A DNA stretch of 64,000 bases from Oscillospiraceae bacterium (GCA_017622995.1 JAGAQA010000003.1:62001-126000), one strand, 5' to 3'; positions 41,011-49,348 are shown, counted from the first letter of the stretch. Notes: generated by a model not told the origin, from the sequence alone. Translations and numbers: made by a program.

Positions 41011-42801
41011 ATGGAACAGGATAAAACCATGACCCGCATAGCAGAATTAGAACATCAAATTGCGGAACTGCCTGCCGGGGCTGTCACAAAGAAAACGGTT
41101 AATGGTAAGGAATATTACTACCACCGCTGGACAGAGGAGAAAAAGCGTCGGGAGAAATACATCCCCGCAGAAGAGTTAGATTGGTTCCGGAAGCAGATCG
41201 AACAGCGGAAGACACTGGAAAAAGAGCTGAAGACAATGAAAAAACAACTGCCCAAAGCTGCTGTGCCCGCTGCTTCTGCCCAAGTCTTTGCAACCACAGT
41301 CCGCACCGGTGCGGCGCTACGTGCTTTCTCTGCTCCCGTCCGAAATTACAAGAAGCGTGAGTGCTTCCAGCATCTGTATGACTATATCTACGGTGCCATG
41401 CAGGATCGGGTATTCATTCTCTACGGACTGCGTCGGACGGGCAAAACCACCATGATTCGCCAGATTTTTGTCGAGATGTCCGATGCGGAACTGGCAAAGT
41501 CTGCCTTCATTCAAATCACCACAAAGAATACTCTCGCCGAGGTTAATCGAGACCTTCAATACTTGCAGACGCAGGGCTTCCAGTATGTGTTCCTGGACGA
41601 AGTGACACAGATGGAGGACTTCATCGAGGGGGCGGCACTTTTCTCCGATGTGTATGCCACCTGCGGCATGAAGATTGTTCTGTCCGGCACGGATTCGCTG
41701 GGGTTCCTGTTTACGAAGGACGAGCAGCTCTACGACCGCTGCGTCCTGCTCCATACCACCTTTATCCCCTACCGGGAGTTTGCGTCCGTCCTTGGGATTC
41801 AAGGTATTGACGAATACATCCGCTACGGCGGCACCATGAGTTTGGGCGGGATTCACTACAATGAAGCTTCCACCTTTGCCAGCAAGGAGAGCGCCGATGA
41901 ATATGTGGACACAGCCATTGCCCGGAACATTCAGCACTCTCTACGCTGCTATCAATATGAGGGGCATTTTCGGAATCTGCGGGATTTGTATGAAAAGAAT
42001 GAGCTGACCAGCGCTATCAATCGTGTGGTGGAGGACATCAACCACCGTTTCACGCTGGAGGTGTTGACACAGGACTTCAAATCCCACGATCTTGGCATCT
42101 CTGCCAGCAATCTGCGGCGGGATCGCAACAATCCCACAGATATTCTGGATCGGATTGACCTTTCCACTGTGACTGAAAGTCTGCGAAAGCTTCTGGAAAT
42201 TCGCAACAAGCCGGAACAGACCGTTGTACTGGACAACGCTCATGTTTTAGAGATTAAGGAATATCTGGACTTACTGGATTTGACGCAGGATATTGAAATT
42301 CGTTCCCTGCCGGATGTCAGTCGAATGTCCAGCCGAACGGTGATTGCCCAGCCCGGTCTCCGCTATGCCCAGGCGGGTGCATTGATTCACAGCCTGCTTC
42401 TGGACGAAACCTTTGCCACTCTGTCTTTGCCGGAGCGTACCGCCGTACAGGAGCGGATTCTGGATGAAATCAGAGGCAGAATGATGGAAGATATCGTTTT
42501 GTTGGAAACCAAGTTGGCAAATCCGAAGAAGGAAGTGTTTGTCCTGCAATTCCCCATCGGTGAATTTGACATGGTGATTTTTGATTCCGCTGCCGGCTCC
42601 TGCCAGATTTTTGAAATCAAGCACAGCACAGAGGTGGTTCCCCAGCAATACCGGCATCTGATCGACGAAGAAAAATGCGCCCAGACCGAGCACCGCTTTG
42701 GCCCGATTACCGGAAGATTCGTACTCTATCGCGGCGAAAACCGAGTGCTGGAAAACGGAGTCGTCTATCAGAATGTAGAAGAATATTTGAAACAGATGTA
42801 A
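41011..42801 (+). CDS. AAA+ ATPase with DUF4143-like C-terminal domain
   Basis: A 596-residue protein. The first 100 residues are a charged helical region (EYYYHRWTEEKKRREKYIP) of the kind that binds nucleic acid. The ATPase core has Walker A YGLRRTGKTTMI (about residue 137) and Walker B YVFLDEVTQMEDF. The C-terminal third (RMMEDIVLLETKL, FEIKHSTEVVPQQYRHL) resembles the DUF4143 or PD-(D/E)xK-like tail of archaeal-type ATPases; EIKHS could be a nuclease E-x-K. The ATG at 41011 follows GGGAGGTGGCACG. It stands behind a nested palindrome, and a small gene follows. Function unknown. Confidence 0.78.
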   Translation: MEQDKTMTRIAELEHQIAELPAGAVTKKTVNGKEYYYHRWTEEKKRREKYIPAEELDWFRKQIEQRKTLEKELKTMKKQLPKAAVPAASAQVFATTVRTGAALRAFSAPVRNYKKRECFQHLYDYIYGAMQDRVFILYGLRRTGKTTMIRQIFVEMSDAELAKSAFIQITTKNTLAEVNRDLQYLQTQGFQYVFLDEVTQMEDFIEGAALFSDVYATCGMKIVLSGTDSLGFLFTKDEQLYDRCVLLHTTFIPYREFASVLGIQGIDEYIRYGGTMSLGGIHYNEASTFASKESADEYVDTAIARNIQHSLRCYQYEGHFRNLRDLYEKNELTSAINRVVEDINHRFTLEVLTQDFKSHDLGISASNLRRDRNNPTDILDRIDLSTVTESLRKLLEIRNKPEQTVVLDNAHVLEIKEYLDLLDLTQDIEIRSLPDVSRMSSRTVIAQPGLRYAQAGALIHSLLLDETFATLSLPERTAVQERILDEIRGRMMEDIVLLETKLANPKKEVFVLQFPIGEFDMVIFDSAAGSCQIFEIKHSTEVVPQQYRHLIDEEKCAQTEHRFGPITGRFVLYRGENRVLENGVVYQNVEEYLKQM

Positions 42802-42815
42802 GGAGAATAATCGCC

Positions 42816-43010
42816 ATGGAATACACAAAAGAGGAACTGCTGGAAGCCAAGCGGCAGATTGATTCCACGATCCACAAGCTGCGCTCGACGATCCTGGCTC
42901 TGCAAGGCAAGGAAAACCCGGCGCGATACAAGTCCCAGATCACACTGGCACAGCGCCGGGTGAAAGCCTTTGAAATTGCGGTAGCGTTGATTGAAAAAGA
43001 ATTGGAGTGA
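42816..43010 (+). CDS. Small coiled-coil-like protein
   Basis: A 64-residue, highly charged helical protein (YTKEELLEAKRQIDSTIHKL; RRVKAFEIAVALIEKELE). It starts 14 bases after the ATPase stop with AAGGAGAATAATCGCC, and its stop touches the start of the phosphodiesterase gene. No family beyond conserved hypothetical is recognised. Confidence 0.65.
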   Translation: MEYTKEELLEAKRQIDSTIHKLRSTILALQGKENPARYKSQITLAQRRVKAFEIAVALIEKELE

Positions 43011-43471
43011 TGAACTTGGCAAAGCGAATCGCTGTTCTTTCCGACACCCATGGGCTGCTTCGCCCTGAGGTGGTAGAAGCCATTGCCGGTTGTGACGCCA
43101 TCATCCATGGCGGCGACATCAACAAGCCGGAAATCATTGAGCAATTGCAGGAAATCGCCCCGGTTTATGTGGTGCGGGGCAACAACGACAAGGAGTGGGC
43201 GGAGCATATCCCCGGGACGCTGACCTTCCAGATCGAGGACTGCCGCTTCTTTCTGGTGCACAACAAAAAGGAAGTTCCCAAAGACCTGACCGGCATCGAC
43301 GCGGTGATCTTCGGGCACTCCCACAAGTATTTTGAGCAGATTATTGACGGACGGCTCTGGCTGAACCCCGGCAGCTGCGGCAAGCGCCGCTTCGATCAGG
43401 AGATCACGCTGGCAATTCTGACGGTGGACGGCAGCGCGCTGTCCGTCGAAAGAATCGTCATTCAGCCCTGA
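43010..43471 (+). CDS. YfcE/MJ0936-type metallophosphoesterase
   Basis: A 153-residue calcineurin-like phosphodiesterase. All metal motifs are present: LSDTHG (about residue 11), HGGD, RGNND, VHNK and FGHSH, then LNPGSC. Family members hydrolyse phosphodiesters such as cyclic or short nucleotides; the true substrate is not known. The start is ambiguous: ATG 43010 (overlapping the previous stop) or TTG 43016, which has the better distance to GGAG. A terminator hairpin follows at 43508. Confidence 0.88.
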   Translation: MNLAKRIAVLSDTHGLLRPEVVEAIAGCDAIIHGGDINKPEIIEQLQEIAPVYVVRGNNDKEWAEHIPGTLTFQIEDCRFFLVHNKKEVPKDLTGIDAVIFGHSHKYFEQIIDGRLWLNPGSCGKRRFDQEITLAILTVDGSALSVERIVIQP

Positions 43472-43507
43472 CAAGTACCAACAACGGACTTGCCACGCCC
43501 TAAAAAT

Positions 43508-43547
43508 GTTGTGTTATTCGTTACGAATAGCGCAACACTTTTCTTTT
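43508..43547 (+). terminator. Intrinsic terminator after the phosphoesterase gene
   Basis: GTTGTGTTATTCG pairs with CGAATAGCGCAAC (two G-U pairs) across TTA, followed by ACTTTTCTTTT. Confidence 0.8.
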
Positions 43548-43565
43548 CGCTCCCGTCTTGAAATA

Positions 43566-43656
43566 AGTTCCAAAGAACTATTTTAACAATTCTATTGGAT
43601 TCTGTTTCCCGCATAGCTTCCCGGATATACTAACTTTAGAACGAAAACTCGTTCTA
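43566..43656 (+). promoter_or_regulatory. Palindromic sites before the XRE regulator
   Basis: TAGAACGA-AAAC-TCGTTCTA (43637-43656) is a perfect inverted repeat just before the ribosome site AAGGAGGGG of the XRE gene. AGTTC-CAAA-GAACT (43566-43579) lies upstream. Both share GAAC/GTTC half-sites with a third palindrome before the next gene, as expected for autoregulation. Confidence 0.6.
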
Positions 43657-43671
43657 TAAGGAGGGGTTATC

Positions 43672-43986
43672 ATGGATCAGGCAGCAATCGGAAGCAGAAT
43701 CAAGGCCGCCAGAGAGCGGGCGCATCTGACGCAGGAGCAGCTGGCGGAAATTGTGGACATCAGTCCCACCCACATGAGCGTCATCGAACGGGGCGTGAAA
43801 ACACCGAAGCTGGACACCTTTGTGCGGATAGCAAACGCGCTGGGAGTCTCTGCGGACGCGCTGTTGCAGGATGTGGTGGAGCACGCCAACGAAAGCGTCA
43901 TGTCGGAGCTTTCCGCAGCCATTGGCCGCCTGCCCCAGCAGGAGCAGGTTCGGATTCTCAATGCCGTCCGGGCATTAACGGAATAA
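43672..43986 (+). CDS. XRE-family HTH regulator
   Basis: A 104-residue DNA-binding protein. The Cro/C1-type HTH is complete: IGSRIKAARERAHLTQEQLAEIVDIS (core LTQEQLAEIVDIS), then THMSVIERGVKTPKLDTFVRIANALGV with core SVIERGVKTPKL. A C-terminal tail (LPQQEQVRILNAVRAL) may dimerise. Upstream palindromes suggest that it controls itself, and a related palindrome controls the following gene. Confidence 0.88.
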   Translation: MDQAAIGSRIKAARERAHLTQEQLAEIVDISPTHMSVIERGVKTPKLDTFVRIANALGVSADALLQDVVEHANESVMSELSAAIGRLPQQEQVRILNAVRALTE

Positions 43987-44079
43987 GCTATGAGAGGGTC
44001 GGTTTTCCGGCTCTCTTTTTTCGTTCCTCCCATATTTCGACAGACTTTTCCTTTTCTTGTGCATATACTAATTCCGTTG

Positions 44080-44096
44080 GAACTAGTTACTAGTTC
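44080..44096 (+). promoter_or_regulatory. Palindrome before the gene at 44125
   Basis: GAACTAGT-T-ACTAGTTC is a perfect inverted repeat 28 bases before the ATG. It resembles the GAAC/GTTC sites before the XRE gene. Confidence 0.5.
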
Positions 44097-44124
44097 TAAA
44101 ATAGCAACAGAAAGGAAAAATCAA

Positions 44125-44709
44125 ATGAATACAATCGAATTCATCCTGTCCCAGTTGACCTCCAACGCCCTTGTTTCGGACTTGAAGACCGTGCTGCGGG
44201 AGCAAGACCCGGAGTTCCCACCGGTAGAAACATCGTTCCAGGAAGCCAGCATTGCCCTTGCGTCCAGAATCGGCAAAGAGGAAATCGAAAATCTGCTTGC
44301 CGCTAAAGAGCAGCAAATTCTTTCCGATCTGGTCTATGCCGCTTACCTTGGCTTTCAGACGAATCTATCCAACTTTCATAATCCTGTAGCAAGTCAATTC
44401 ACCAAACTGGATTATGATGTTTTCCTTCGGGAACATATCATGCAGACGCTCCCCCGCCGGGCAGCGGTGGAGAAAACCATTGCTGCTTTTCGGGAAACAC
44501 ACAAAGAAGCCCTAAGCGAGCATGAAGATGCCATTCAGAGCTACTACATCTATCTGGAAGTGGCTGGGCCAAAGCTGGCTCACTTCTGGGGGTATGCCTT
44601 TGCCAACAGGTTTCTTCCGTGGGTAGAGCCGGGGTATGTCAGCGACGGCGCTCAAACCAGCATCTATGCGCTGGAACTGCATCGGGATTTGGGGTTTCGG
44701 GTGAGGTGA
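44125..44709 (+). CDS. Uncharacterised helical protein
   Basis: A 194-residue soluble protein, largely alpha-helical (SFQEASIALASRIGKEEIENLLAAKEQQIL, core IGKEEIENLLAAKEQQ; VFLREHIMQTLPRR; WGYAFANRFLPWVEPGY). I do not recognise a family. The start follows AGAAAGGAAAAATCAA. A palindrome like the XRE operator lies in its promoter region, so it may be the regulator's target gene. Confidence 0.65.
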   Translation: MNTIEFILSQLTSNALVSDLKTVLREQDPEFPPVETSFQEASIALASRIGKEEIENLLAAKEQQILSDLVYAAYLGFQTNLSNFHNPVASQFTKLDYDVFLREHIMQTLPRRAAVEKTIAAFRETHKEALSEHEDAIQSYYIYLEVAGPKLAHFWGYAFANRFLPWVEPGYVSDGAQTSIYALELHRDLGFRVR

Positions 44710-44726
44710 TCCGGTTTTTGTGTCAC

Positions 44727-45080
44727 TCACTTTGTCAGCTCATAGCTCATATCCAGCAGGAATTTAAGCTTCCCCTCTTCCACGCTGCCGTCCAGCGCGA
44801 TAGTCAGCCAATGGGCTTTGTTCATGTGATACCCGGGGAAAATTCCCGGTTCCTCCCGGAAGGTGCCGATCAGCCGGGGATCGCATTTTACATTCACCAC
44901 GGAAATGATTTCCTCGCCGGGAAGACCCAGCTTTTCCCTGGGAATGTCCATGATAATGGCAAACCACTTCCGATTGTGGCGATGCCGGAACACGGTATTT
45001 GTCGGCGACTGCGCCCAGGGATTTTCTCCCAGCGTACTGTAGATTTCCGCGATATAGCGTTCCAGTCCCGCTCTGTTCAT
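44727..45080 (-). CDS. MmcQ/YjbR-family protein
   Basis: A 117-residue protein of the CyaY-like MmcQ/YjbR fold: HRHNRKWFAIIMDIPREKLGL (core NRKWFAIIMDI), VVNVKCDPRLIG, FPGYHMNKAHWLTIAL, ending in LDMSYELT. Members are annotated as possible DNA-binding proteins on weak evidence. The ATG overlaps the stop of the TIGR04076-type gene (ATGA), so they form one minus-strand unit. Confidence 0.87.
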   Translation of the reverse strand: MNRAGLERYIAEIYSTLGENPWAQSPTNTVFRHRHNRKWFAIIMDIPREKLGLPGEEIISVVNVKCDPRLIGTFREEPGIFPGYHMNKAHWLTIALDGSVEEGKLKFLLDMSYELTK

Positions 45081-45391
45081 TCCGCGTCCTCGTCCAGTGC
45101 TTCCAGATAAAAGCTCACAGGCCGGAAGCCGTCATTGCAGGAGATCATGGCTGATTTGGGGTTCTTCATCCAGCCGTCATAGAAATCCCCGCCGCCGTGG
45201 GCAAGGGTCATGACAAAGGGAGAAATGCTGTCCCAGGCGCTGTCGCAGAAGCCCTCCGGCTTGCACCAGCCGTTGGCAACCCAGACTTCCCCCTCTTTGA
45301 CATCACAGGCGTGCTGAATGGGATTTTCGTACTTCTCCATCAGGTCAGGATAGCAGGCCTTTCGGATGGCGGTAATGCGCACCTTTTTCAT
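45077..45391 (-). CDS. TIGR04076-family protein
   Basis: A 104-residue protein with four conserved cysteines, in KACYPDLMEKY, QHACDVKEGE, NGWCKPEGFCDSAW and ISCNDGFRPVSF. This pattern belongs to the TIGR04076 family of unknown function. The start follows AAAGGAGGGGGATTCCC. It is coupled to the MmcQ/YjbR gene through an ATGA overlap. Confidence 0.82.
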   Translation of the reverse strand: MKKVRITAIRKACYPDLMEKYENPIQHACDVKEGEVWVANGWCKPEGFCDSAWDSISPFVMTLAHGGGDFYDGWMKNPKSAMISCNDGFRPVSFYLEALDEDAE

Positions 45392-45458
45392 GGGAATCCC
45401 CCTCCTTTTTCTGCTTCCATTTTAGCCCGCTGCACGCCGGTTGTAAATAGCTTTCGTT

Positions 45459-45668
45459 TCAGCAGGCGAGATAAATGAAATCGTAGGGATCCAGGTTTGC
45501 CTGTTCCAGCGCGGCTACCCGATCATCCGGGTCCATTTTCCGCAGTTCCTCCTCGCTCAGCCCCGCCAGACTCAGTTGATCCCGGAAGGGCTCATATTCC
45601 GCGTCCAACACTTCTTCCTCCTCGTTCCAGTGGAGCAAATCTTCCAGAAATTTGATAATCATCATCAC
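45459..45668 (-). CDS. Small acidic protein of unknown function
   Basis: A 69-residue, strongly acidic protein (WNEEEEVLDAEYEPFRDQL; LSEEELRKMDPDDRVAALE). No family is recognised. The start region has GGGAGGTTGTG before repeated ATG codons; the first is used here. It stands alone between the TIGR04076-type gene and yjdF, and may be read through from yjdF. Confidence 0.55.
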   Translation of the reverse strand: MMMIIKFLEDLLHWNEEEEVLDAEYEPFRDQLSLAGLSEEELRKMDPDDRVAALEQANLDPYDFIYLAC

Positions 45669-45764
45669 AACCTCCCGTTCTTGTTTCTGCCTCCATTATA
45701 CTTAGATTCTGTCCTAAAAAACGGGTGCAATTCAAGAGCATGGCGCGGAAAAAGCATCGGAACA

Positions 45765-46178
45765 TTATCTGCCCCGATGCTTTTCCCTTCGTTTCTGTTG
45801 TTTCAGGCCGTACTGCCGCTGCTTTTCCGCCTCCCGCTGCTGCCGGGTGACTTCTTTGCGTTCCTGTTTGCTTTCTTCCCGCAGCAGCTGTAAGGCCTGC
45901 TGTGACTTTGTCCCAATTCCGGCGGTGGTCTGCTTTCTTGCTTCCCGCTGTATCCTTTTGGGATTGACCGCTTCTTTCCTCGGAGCCACATCAACAGATG
46001 GACTGAACCTGAGCTGATGGTAATTCGCCAGCACGAACTCCCAGACTTCATAGTCCTTCGGTTCTGCGCCGAAAACCACTCTGCATACCGAAAGTTTTCC
46101 GCTTTCGATGCGTTCGAAGATTCCAACCCAGAACGGGTCCTCGAAAAATACCGTCAGCTTTCCATAATCACTGCCCAT
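45765..46178 (-). CDS. yjdF: YjdF-family protein
   Basis: A 137-residue protein. KLTVFFEDPFWVGIFER at the start, then RVVFGAEPKDYEVWEF, LRFSP, NPKRIQREARK, GIGTKSQQALQL and the basic tail RQQREAEKQRQYGLKQQKRREKH (core QKRREKHRGR) match YjdF closely. The biochemical role is unknown; it is the gene normally found under the yjdF riboswitch, whose reported ligands are azaaromatic compounds. The ATG follows CAGGAGGGTTTCGTC. The structured leader upstream supports the assignment. Confidence 0.93.
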   Translation of the reverse strand: MGSDYGKLTVFFEDPFWVGIFERIESGKLSVCRVVFGAEPKDYEVWEFVLANYHQLRFSPSVDVAPRKEAVNPKRIQREARKQTTAGIGTKSQQALQLLREESKQERKEVTRQQREAEKQRQYGLKQQKRREKHRGR

Positions 46179-46199
46179 GACGAAACCCTCCTGAAATAA

Positions 46200-46375
46200 A
46201 CTGCCACAGGAACGGACAACCCGGAGGGGAAGGTTACTTACCTGAGCCTGGGGCTCAGACGGCTGGGCTACCTACCAGCTCTAGCACGCCGAAGGGCGCA
46301 CATTGCGTTTTTATCCTGTGTATTCGCGCTGCGCATTTCCGCGCGGCGCGGACAGCTGCAAAAGCAGTCCTGTCA
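46200..46375 (-). ncRNA. yjdF riboswitch (azaaromatic-responsive leader)
   Basis: The 5' leader of yjdF is about 175 bases, GC-rich and highly structured, with blocks such as GCCGTCTGAGCC, CCAGGCTCAGG, CCTTCCCC and CCGGGTTGTCC close to the gene, a GCGCCGCGCG hairpin part, and pairing segments TGACAGGACTGC and GCAGCTGTCC. A leader of this kind in front of yjdF corresponds to the known yjdF motif RNA. I judge it by position and general character; I did not align it to the covariance model, so the boundaries are approximate. Confidence 0.75.
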
Positions 46376-46380
46376 TGGCT

Positions 46381-46409
46381 ATCGTATCACATAGCATTTT
46401 TATCGTCAA
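46381..46409 (-). promoter_or_regulatory. Promoter of the yjdF riboswitch transcript
   Basis: On the minus strand TTGACG (46409-46404) and TACGAT (46386-46381) are spaced 17 bases, placing transcription start at about 46374, right before the structured leader. Confidence 0.75.
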
Positions 46410-46508
46410 TGAAAATCGGAAAGGAATACCGAACACGCTTGCGGTTTTTTCTGTACTTCCTTCCGATTTCATGATAACATAGAGAAAACAGAAAAGGAGT
46501 GGAATCCC

Positions 46509-47036
46509 ATGGCAGGAACCTTACGCATCCAAAAACAAAGTATCACCGAAATGGACGTGGACTGCATCGTAAACGCAGCCAACAGCCAGCTCCGGCACGG
46601 CGGCGGTGTCTGCGGAGCAATCTTCGCGGCTGCCGGCGCAAGTCAGCTACAAGCCGCCTGCGACGCTTTGGGGCACTGTCCCACTGGCGAGGCGGTCATT
46701 ACCCCCGGCTTCAAGCTGAAGGCAAAGTACATCGTCCACGCCGTTGGCCCCATCTGGCAGGGCGGCAGTCACAATGAAGAAAAGCTGCTGTACCGCTGTT
46801 ATCAAAATGCTATGAAGGTTGCCTACGCCAAGGGCTGCCGCTCCATCGCCTTCCCGCTGATTTCTTCCGGCATCTATGGCTATCCCGTCAAGGAAGCATG
46901 GCGCGTGGCAATCAAAGCCATTCGGGAAAGTCCTTATGAAATGGATGTGACCATCGCGGTGATCGATGACCGGGCGTTACAGATGGGGACTTCCATTCTC
47001 TTTCATGAAGCAAAAACTGTCTCACCAGCACGGTGA
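46509..47036 (+). CDS. Macro-domain ADP-ribosyl hydrolase
   Basis: A 175-residue macro-domain protein of the YmdB/MacroD type. Motifs are VDCIVNAANSQL (about residues 17-28), the loop HGGGVCGAIFAAAG, and PLISSGIYGYP for the second substrate loop. It removes ADP-ribose from proteins or deacetylates O-acetyl-ADP-ribose. The start follows AAAAGGAGTGGAATCCC. It is divergent from the yjdF unit and closed by a terminator that overlaps its last codons. Confidence 0.9.
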   Translation: MAGTLRIQKQSITEMDVDCIVNAANSQLRHGGGVCGAIFAAAGASQLQAACDALGHCPTGEAVITPGFKLKAKYIVHAVGPIWQGGSHNEEKLLYRCYQNAMKVAYAKGCRSIAFPLISSGIYGYPVKEAWRVAIKAIRESPYEMDVTIAVIDDRALQMGTSILFHEAKTVSPAR

Positions 47037-47049
47037 GGCAGTTGCTTTT
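47015..47049 (+). terminator. Intrinsic terminator of the macro-domain gene
   Basis: AACTGTCTCACC pairs with GGTGAGGCAGTT (one G-U pair), followed by GCTTTTT. The stop codon lies inside the hairpin. Confidence 0.8.
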
Positions 47050-47264
47050 TGGGCGGTGTATTCCCGCCTATTGGCGACAGTGCGACTTGTGGAATCTCAA
47101 TTACATCTGTAGGTTTTCGGGGCGATTTTCCCCGTTTTTCGCCTCTCTAAGCGGCGAAAATTTTGAAGAGGTATAGAGATAGCAGGGGTAGCAAAAGTAA
47201 GGAAACTGTAGTATTTCGGAGATGGGTTTTACGGGGGTTTTTCATGCATACAACTACCCCAATA

Positions 47265-47465
47265 CTATTTCGCTTCAACATCTTGCTTTTGAAATTCGCT
47301 CAGATCGACGAAGTCATCCAGCGACTTTGCACACCGCCTAAGATAATCATGTCCACCGTCAACGGAACAGGCACCGCAAGAACAAGTTTTGAAATCGTGA
47401 ACGGAAGCGGACTCTATAACGTCTCCACAAATCTTACATTGGATTGCATTTCTGAGAATTGACAT
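47265..47465 (-). CDS. Small zinc-ribbon-like protein (DUF7695-like)
   Basis: A 66-residue protein. AIQCKICGDVIES and DFKTCSCGACSVDGGHDYLRR give two cysteine pairs of a zinc-ribbon type, followed by VDLSEF. I recall this arrangement as DUF7695, found in accessory regions; function unknown. It reads opposite to a longer but composition-poor frame on the plus strand, which I reject. Confidence 0.65.
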   Translation of the reverse strand: MSILRNAIQCKICGDVIESASVHDFKTCSCGACSVDGGHDYLRRCAKSLDDFVDLSEFQKQDVEAK

Positions 47466-47825
47466 AAGATCACCCCCTACGGAACAATAGCAATGGTATC
47501 GGAATAATATTGTTTGAATTATCGGAACAATATAGCAGATAAAGTGATGGCTGCCCCATGGGGAAACGGTAGTGTTTCAGGGATGGGATTACATGGTTTT
47601 TTTACTGCATGCGGTTCCATGACCTCCGTCACACCTTCGCAACCAGAGCCATCGGACAGAGCATGTCGTTGGGACATACCTACAGCTATGGATCGTAATG
47701 TCCATGTGACCAGTAAGTCTCCGGTGAAGGCTGTACAGCTATTTGAGCTGAATCCCAGAAATATCGACATCCTCACAGTGTGCAAATAAGAGCTTGCTGT
47801 CCTACTCTGGCAGCAAGCTCTTTGC
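47466..47825. other. Intergenic stretch with a terminator hairpin
   Basis: No convincing gene in 360 bases. GAGCTTGCTG (47790-47799) pairs exactly with CAGCAAGCTC (47811-47820) five bases downstream of the Fic stop codon on the minus strand and serves as its terminator. The rest may be decayed coding sequence (overlapping 90-codon frames on both strands without recognisable motifs). Confidence 0.55.
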
Positions 47826-48920
47826 TTATTCCGGTATGTGCTGATGGAGCCGGTAGATATAGGGAATGCCGTCCTTCTCCACCGTCAGATACCCCTTATT
47901 CACAAGACCATTCAGCACAGCTCTGGTGCCGCTGTCAGACATTTGGAGAATGCCAGCGGCTTTTTTCACTGTGATTTCCGCGTGGTTGCCCGCATGGCTC
48001 ATCCTCTCCAGCAGCTTCTTCTCAGCCTCTGTGAGAGCATTGTCAGCCAGCGCCGCATCGATCAGGCAGTGCTCAAAGGCATCCATCATGAAGGATACAA
48101 AGGGAGAAATATCCAGCCATTTGCCCTGAGCACCACCCAGGACTGTCTCAGAATCCGCCAAACTGCTGTAATAGCCGCTGAGCTGATTGTTGATGGCGCT
48201 GGACAGGGGCAGGCTTTTCATCTTCCGATACCCGGCATGGTACAGCTGGGAGGCATTCAGGATTCTTGCGGTTCTGCCATTGCCGTCACAAAAAGGATGT
48301 AGATACACAAAGTAGAAATGCGCCACAAAGGAGCGAATCAGGTAATCCGCAGAATCCGTTTCTGTGTAAGCAAACCACTGCCCCATAGATTCCGGCAGCT
48401 GCGCAGGCTCTGCGGGAACATGGATGACCCGATCTGCAGAACCAACGACAACCATATCATCCCGGTACAGGGTTCCCCGGCAGTTCTCATTCTCACAGAC
48501 CCCGTCCACAACCTTCTCCCACAGCGTCCGAATATTCCGGGACGTGATGGGGTTCCCATAGGCGTAACGGCTTCCCGCGATGGTGTTCACCACCATGCGG
48601 TCATCCTTAGTCTTTGGATTGTCAAAGCATTCCCGCACCCGCTGAACCGTGGTTCTGGCTCCCTCAATGGTGGCAGAGGACCAGGCGTCCAGCAATATGG
48701 TATCCCGCGTTCCCCGATGTTCCGGAAGCTGCTGATACAGGGCATCCAGCTCCGCTTCCTTTTTTCGCAGGGCCGCCACGCCGGTCAGAAACAGCTTTTC
48801 CCCATGAAGCCCGGATAAGGGCAGCTCCAGTCGATCCGCCAGTCTGGTATTCAGTTCCTCCCGGGCATCCGCAATTCCCGCCCGCACCCGGTATTCCAGT
48901 TTCTGAATGGTGTCCCACAT
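47826..48920 (-). CDS. Fic-family AMP-transferase, self-inhibited type
   Basis: A 364-residue protein. The Fic motif HPFCDGNGRTAR starts at His 208 and is complete. An inhibitory helix motif of the S/TxxxEG form is seen at SATIEGA (Ser 82, Glu 86), so activity is probably held back in cis. A C-terminal winged helix (ITVKKAAGILQMSDSGTRAVLNGLVNKGYL, core SDSGTRAVLNGL) may bind DNA. It transfers AMP, or another nucleotide moiety, to a target protein that is unknown. The start MWDTI follows GGGAGGGGACAGCCT. It stands alone. Confidence 0.92.
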   Translation of the reverse strand: MWDTIQKLEYRVRAGIADAREELNTRLADRLELPLSGLHGEKLFLTGVAALRKKEAELDALYQQLPEHRGTRDTILLDAWSSATIEGARTTVQRVRECFDNPKTKDDRMVVNTIAGSRYAYGNPITSRNIRTLWEKVVDGVCENENCRGTLYRDDMVVVGSADRVIHVPAEPAQLPESMGQWFAYTETDSADYLIRSFVAHFYFVYLHPFCDGNGRTARILNASQLYHAGYRKMKSLPLSSAINNQLSGYYSSLADSETVLGGAQGKWLDISPFVSFMMDAFEHCLIDAALADNALTEAEKKLLERMSHAGNHAEITVKKAAGILQMSDSGTRAVLNGLVNKGYLTVEKDGIPYIYRLHQHIPE

Positions 48921-48988
48921 AGGCTGTCCCCTCCCGTTTTGAGGATAGTGTACCACAAAAGAGCGATGCTGTCTATTCTGACTTGGCA

Positions 48989-49348
48989 TTACACGCGCTT
49001 GCGTCCAAACAACCAGAAAGGCTTCTTTTTCAGCCCCAGATAATCCAGCCTGCTTTCAATGGCACCATAGGTTCTGCCATGCTCTTTTGCAATATCGGCA
49101 ATTTTCACTTTCGATGCAAATTCATCCCGCAGTTTATCATCCTCTATCTCTGTCCAGGGTTTTCCTGCATTTCGGTTTGGAATTTGCTCCGTCTTTTTCT
49201 TCTCGGATGTTGCCTCCAACAGCGTGAATAGTGCGCGAATGACATCCGGCGAATTGTACACGCTGTCCGCAGGGAGAAGTTCGCCGGTGGTCGGATCCAC
49301 GCCATCCGCCAATGTCCTCACAATTTCTCTTGCCCTGATAATGTCCAT
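48989..49348 (-). CDS. Small protein with a Myb/SANT-like helix-turn-helix
   Basis: A 119-residue protein. The N-terminal REIVRTLADGVDPTTGELLP and NSPDVIRALFTLLEA form a conserved block that I know from hypothetical proteins in many bacteria. The C-terminal part, PWTEIEDDKLRDEFASKVKIADIAKEHGRTYGAIESRL (core GRTYGAIESRLDYLG), resembles a Myb-like or sigma-like HTH. It probably binds DNA. The start MDIIRA follows GGGGGATAGT. Confidence 0.7.
   Translation of the reverse strand: MDIIRAREIVRTLADGVDPTTGELLPADSVYNSPDVIRALFTLLEATSEKKKTEQIPNRNAGKPWTEIEDDKLRDEFASKVKIADIAKEHGRTYGAIESRLDYLGLKKKPFWLFGRKRV

Noticed and set aside
47514-47789. Overlapping frames of about 90 codons on both strands between the DUF7695-like and Fic genes
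   Set aside because: No motif, no good ribosome site and low-complexity composition; at most decayed coding sequence.
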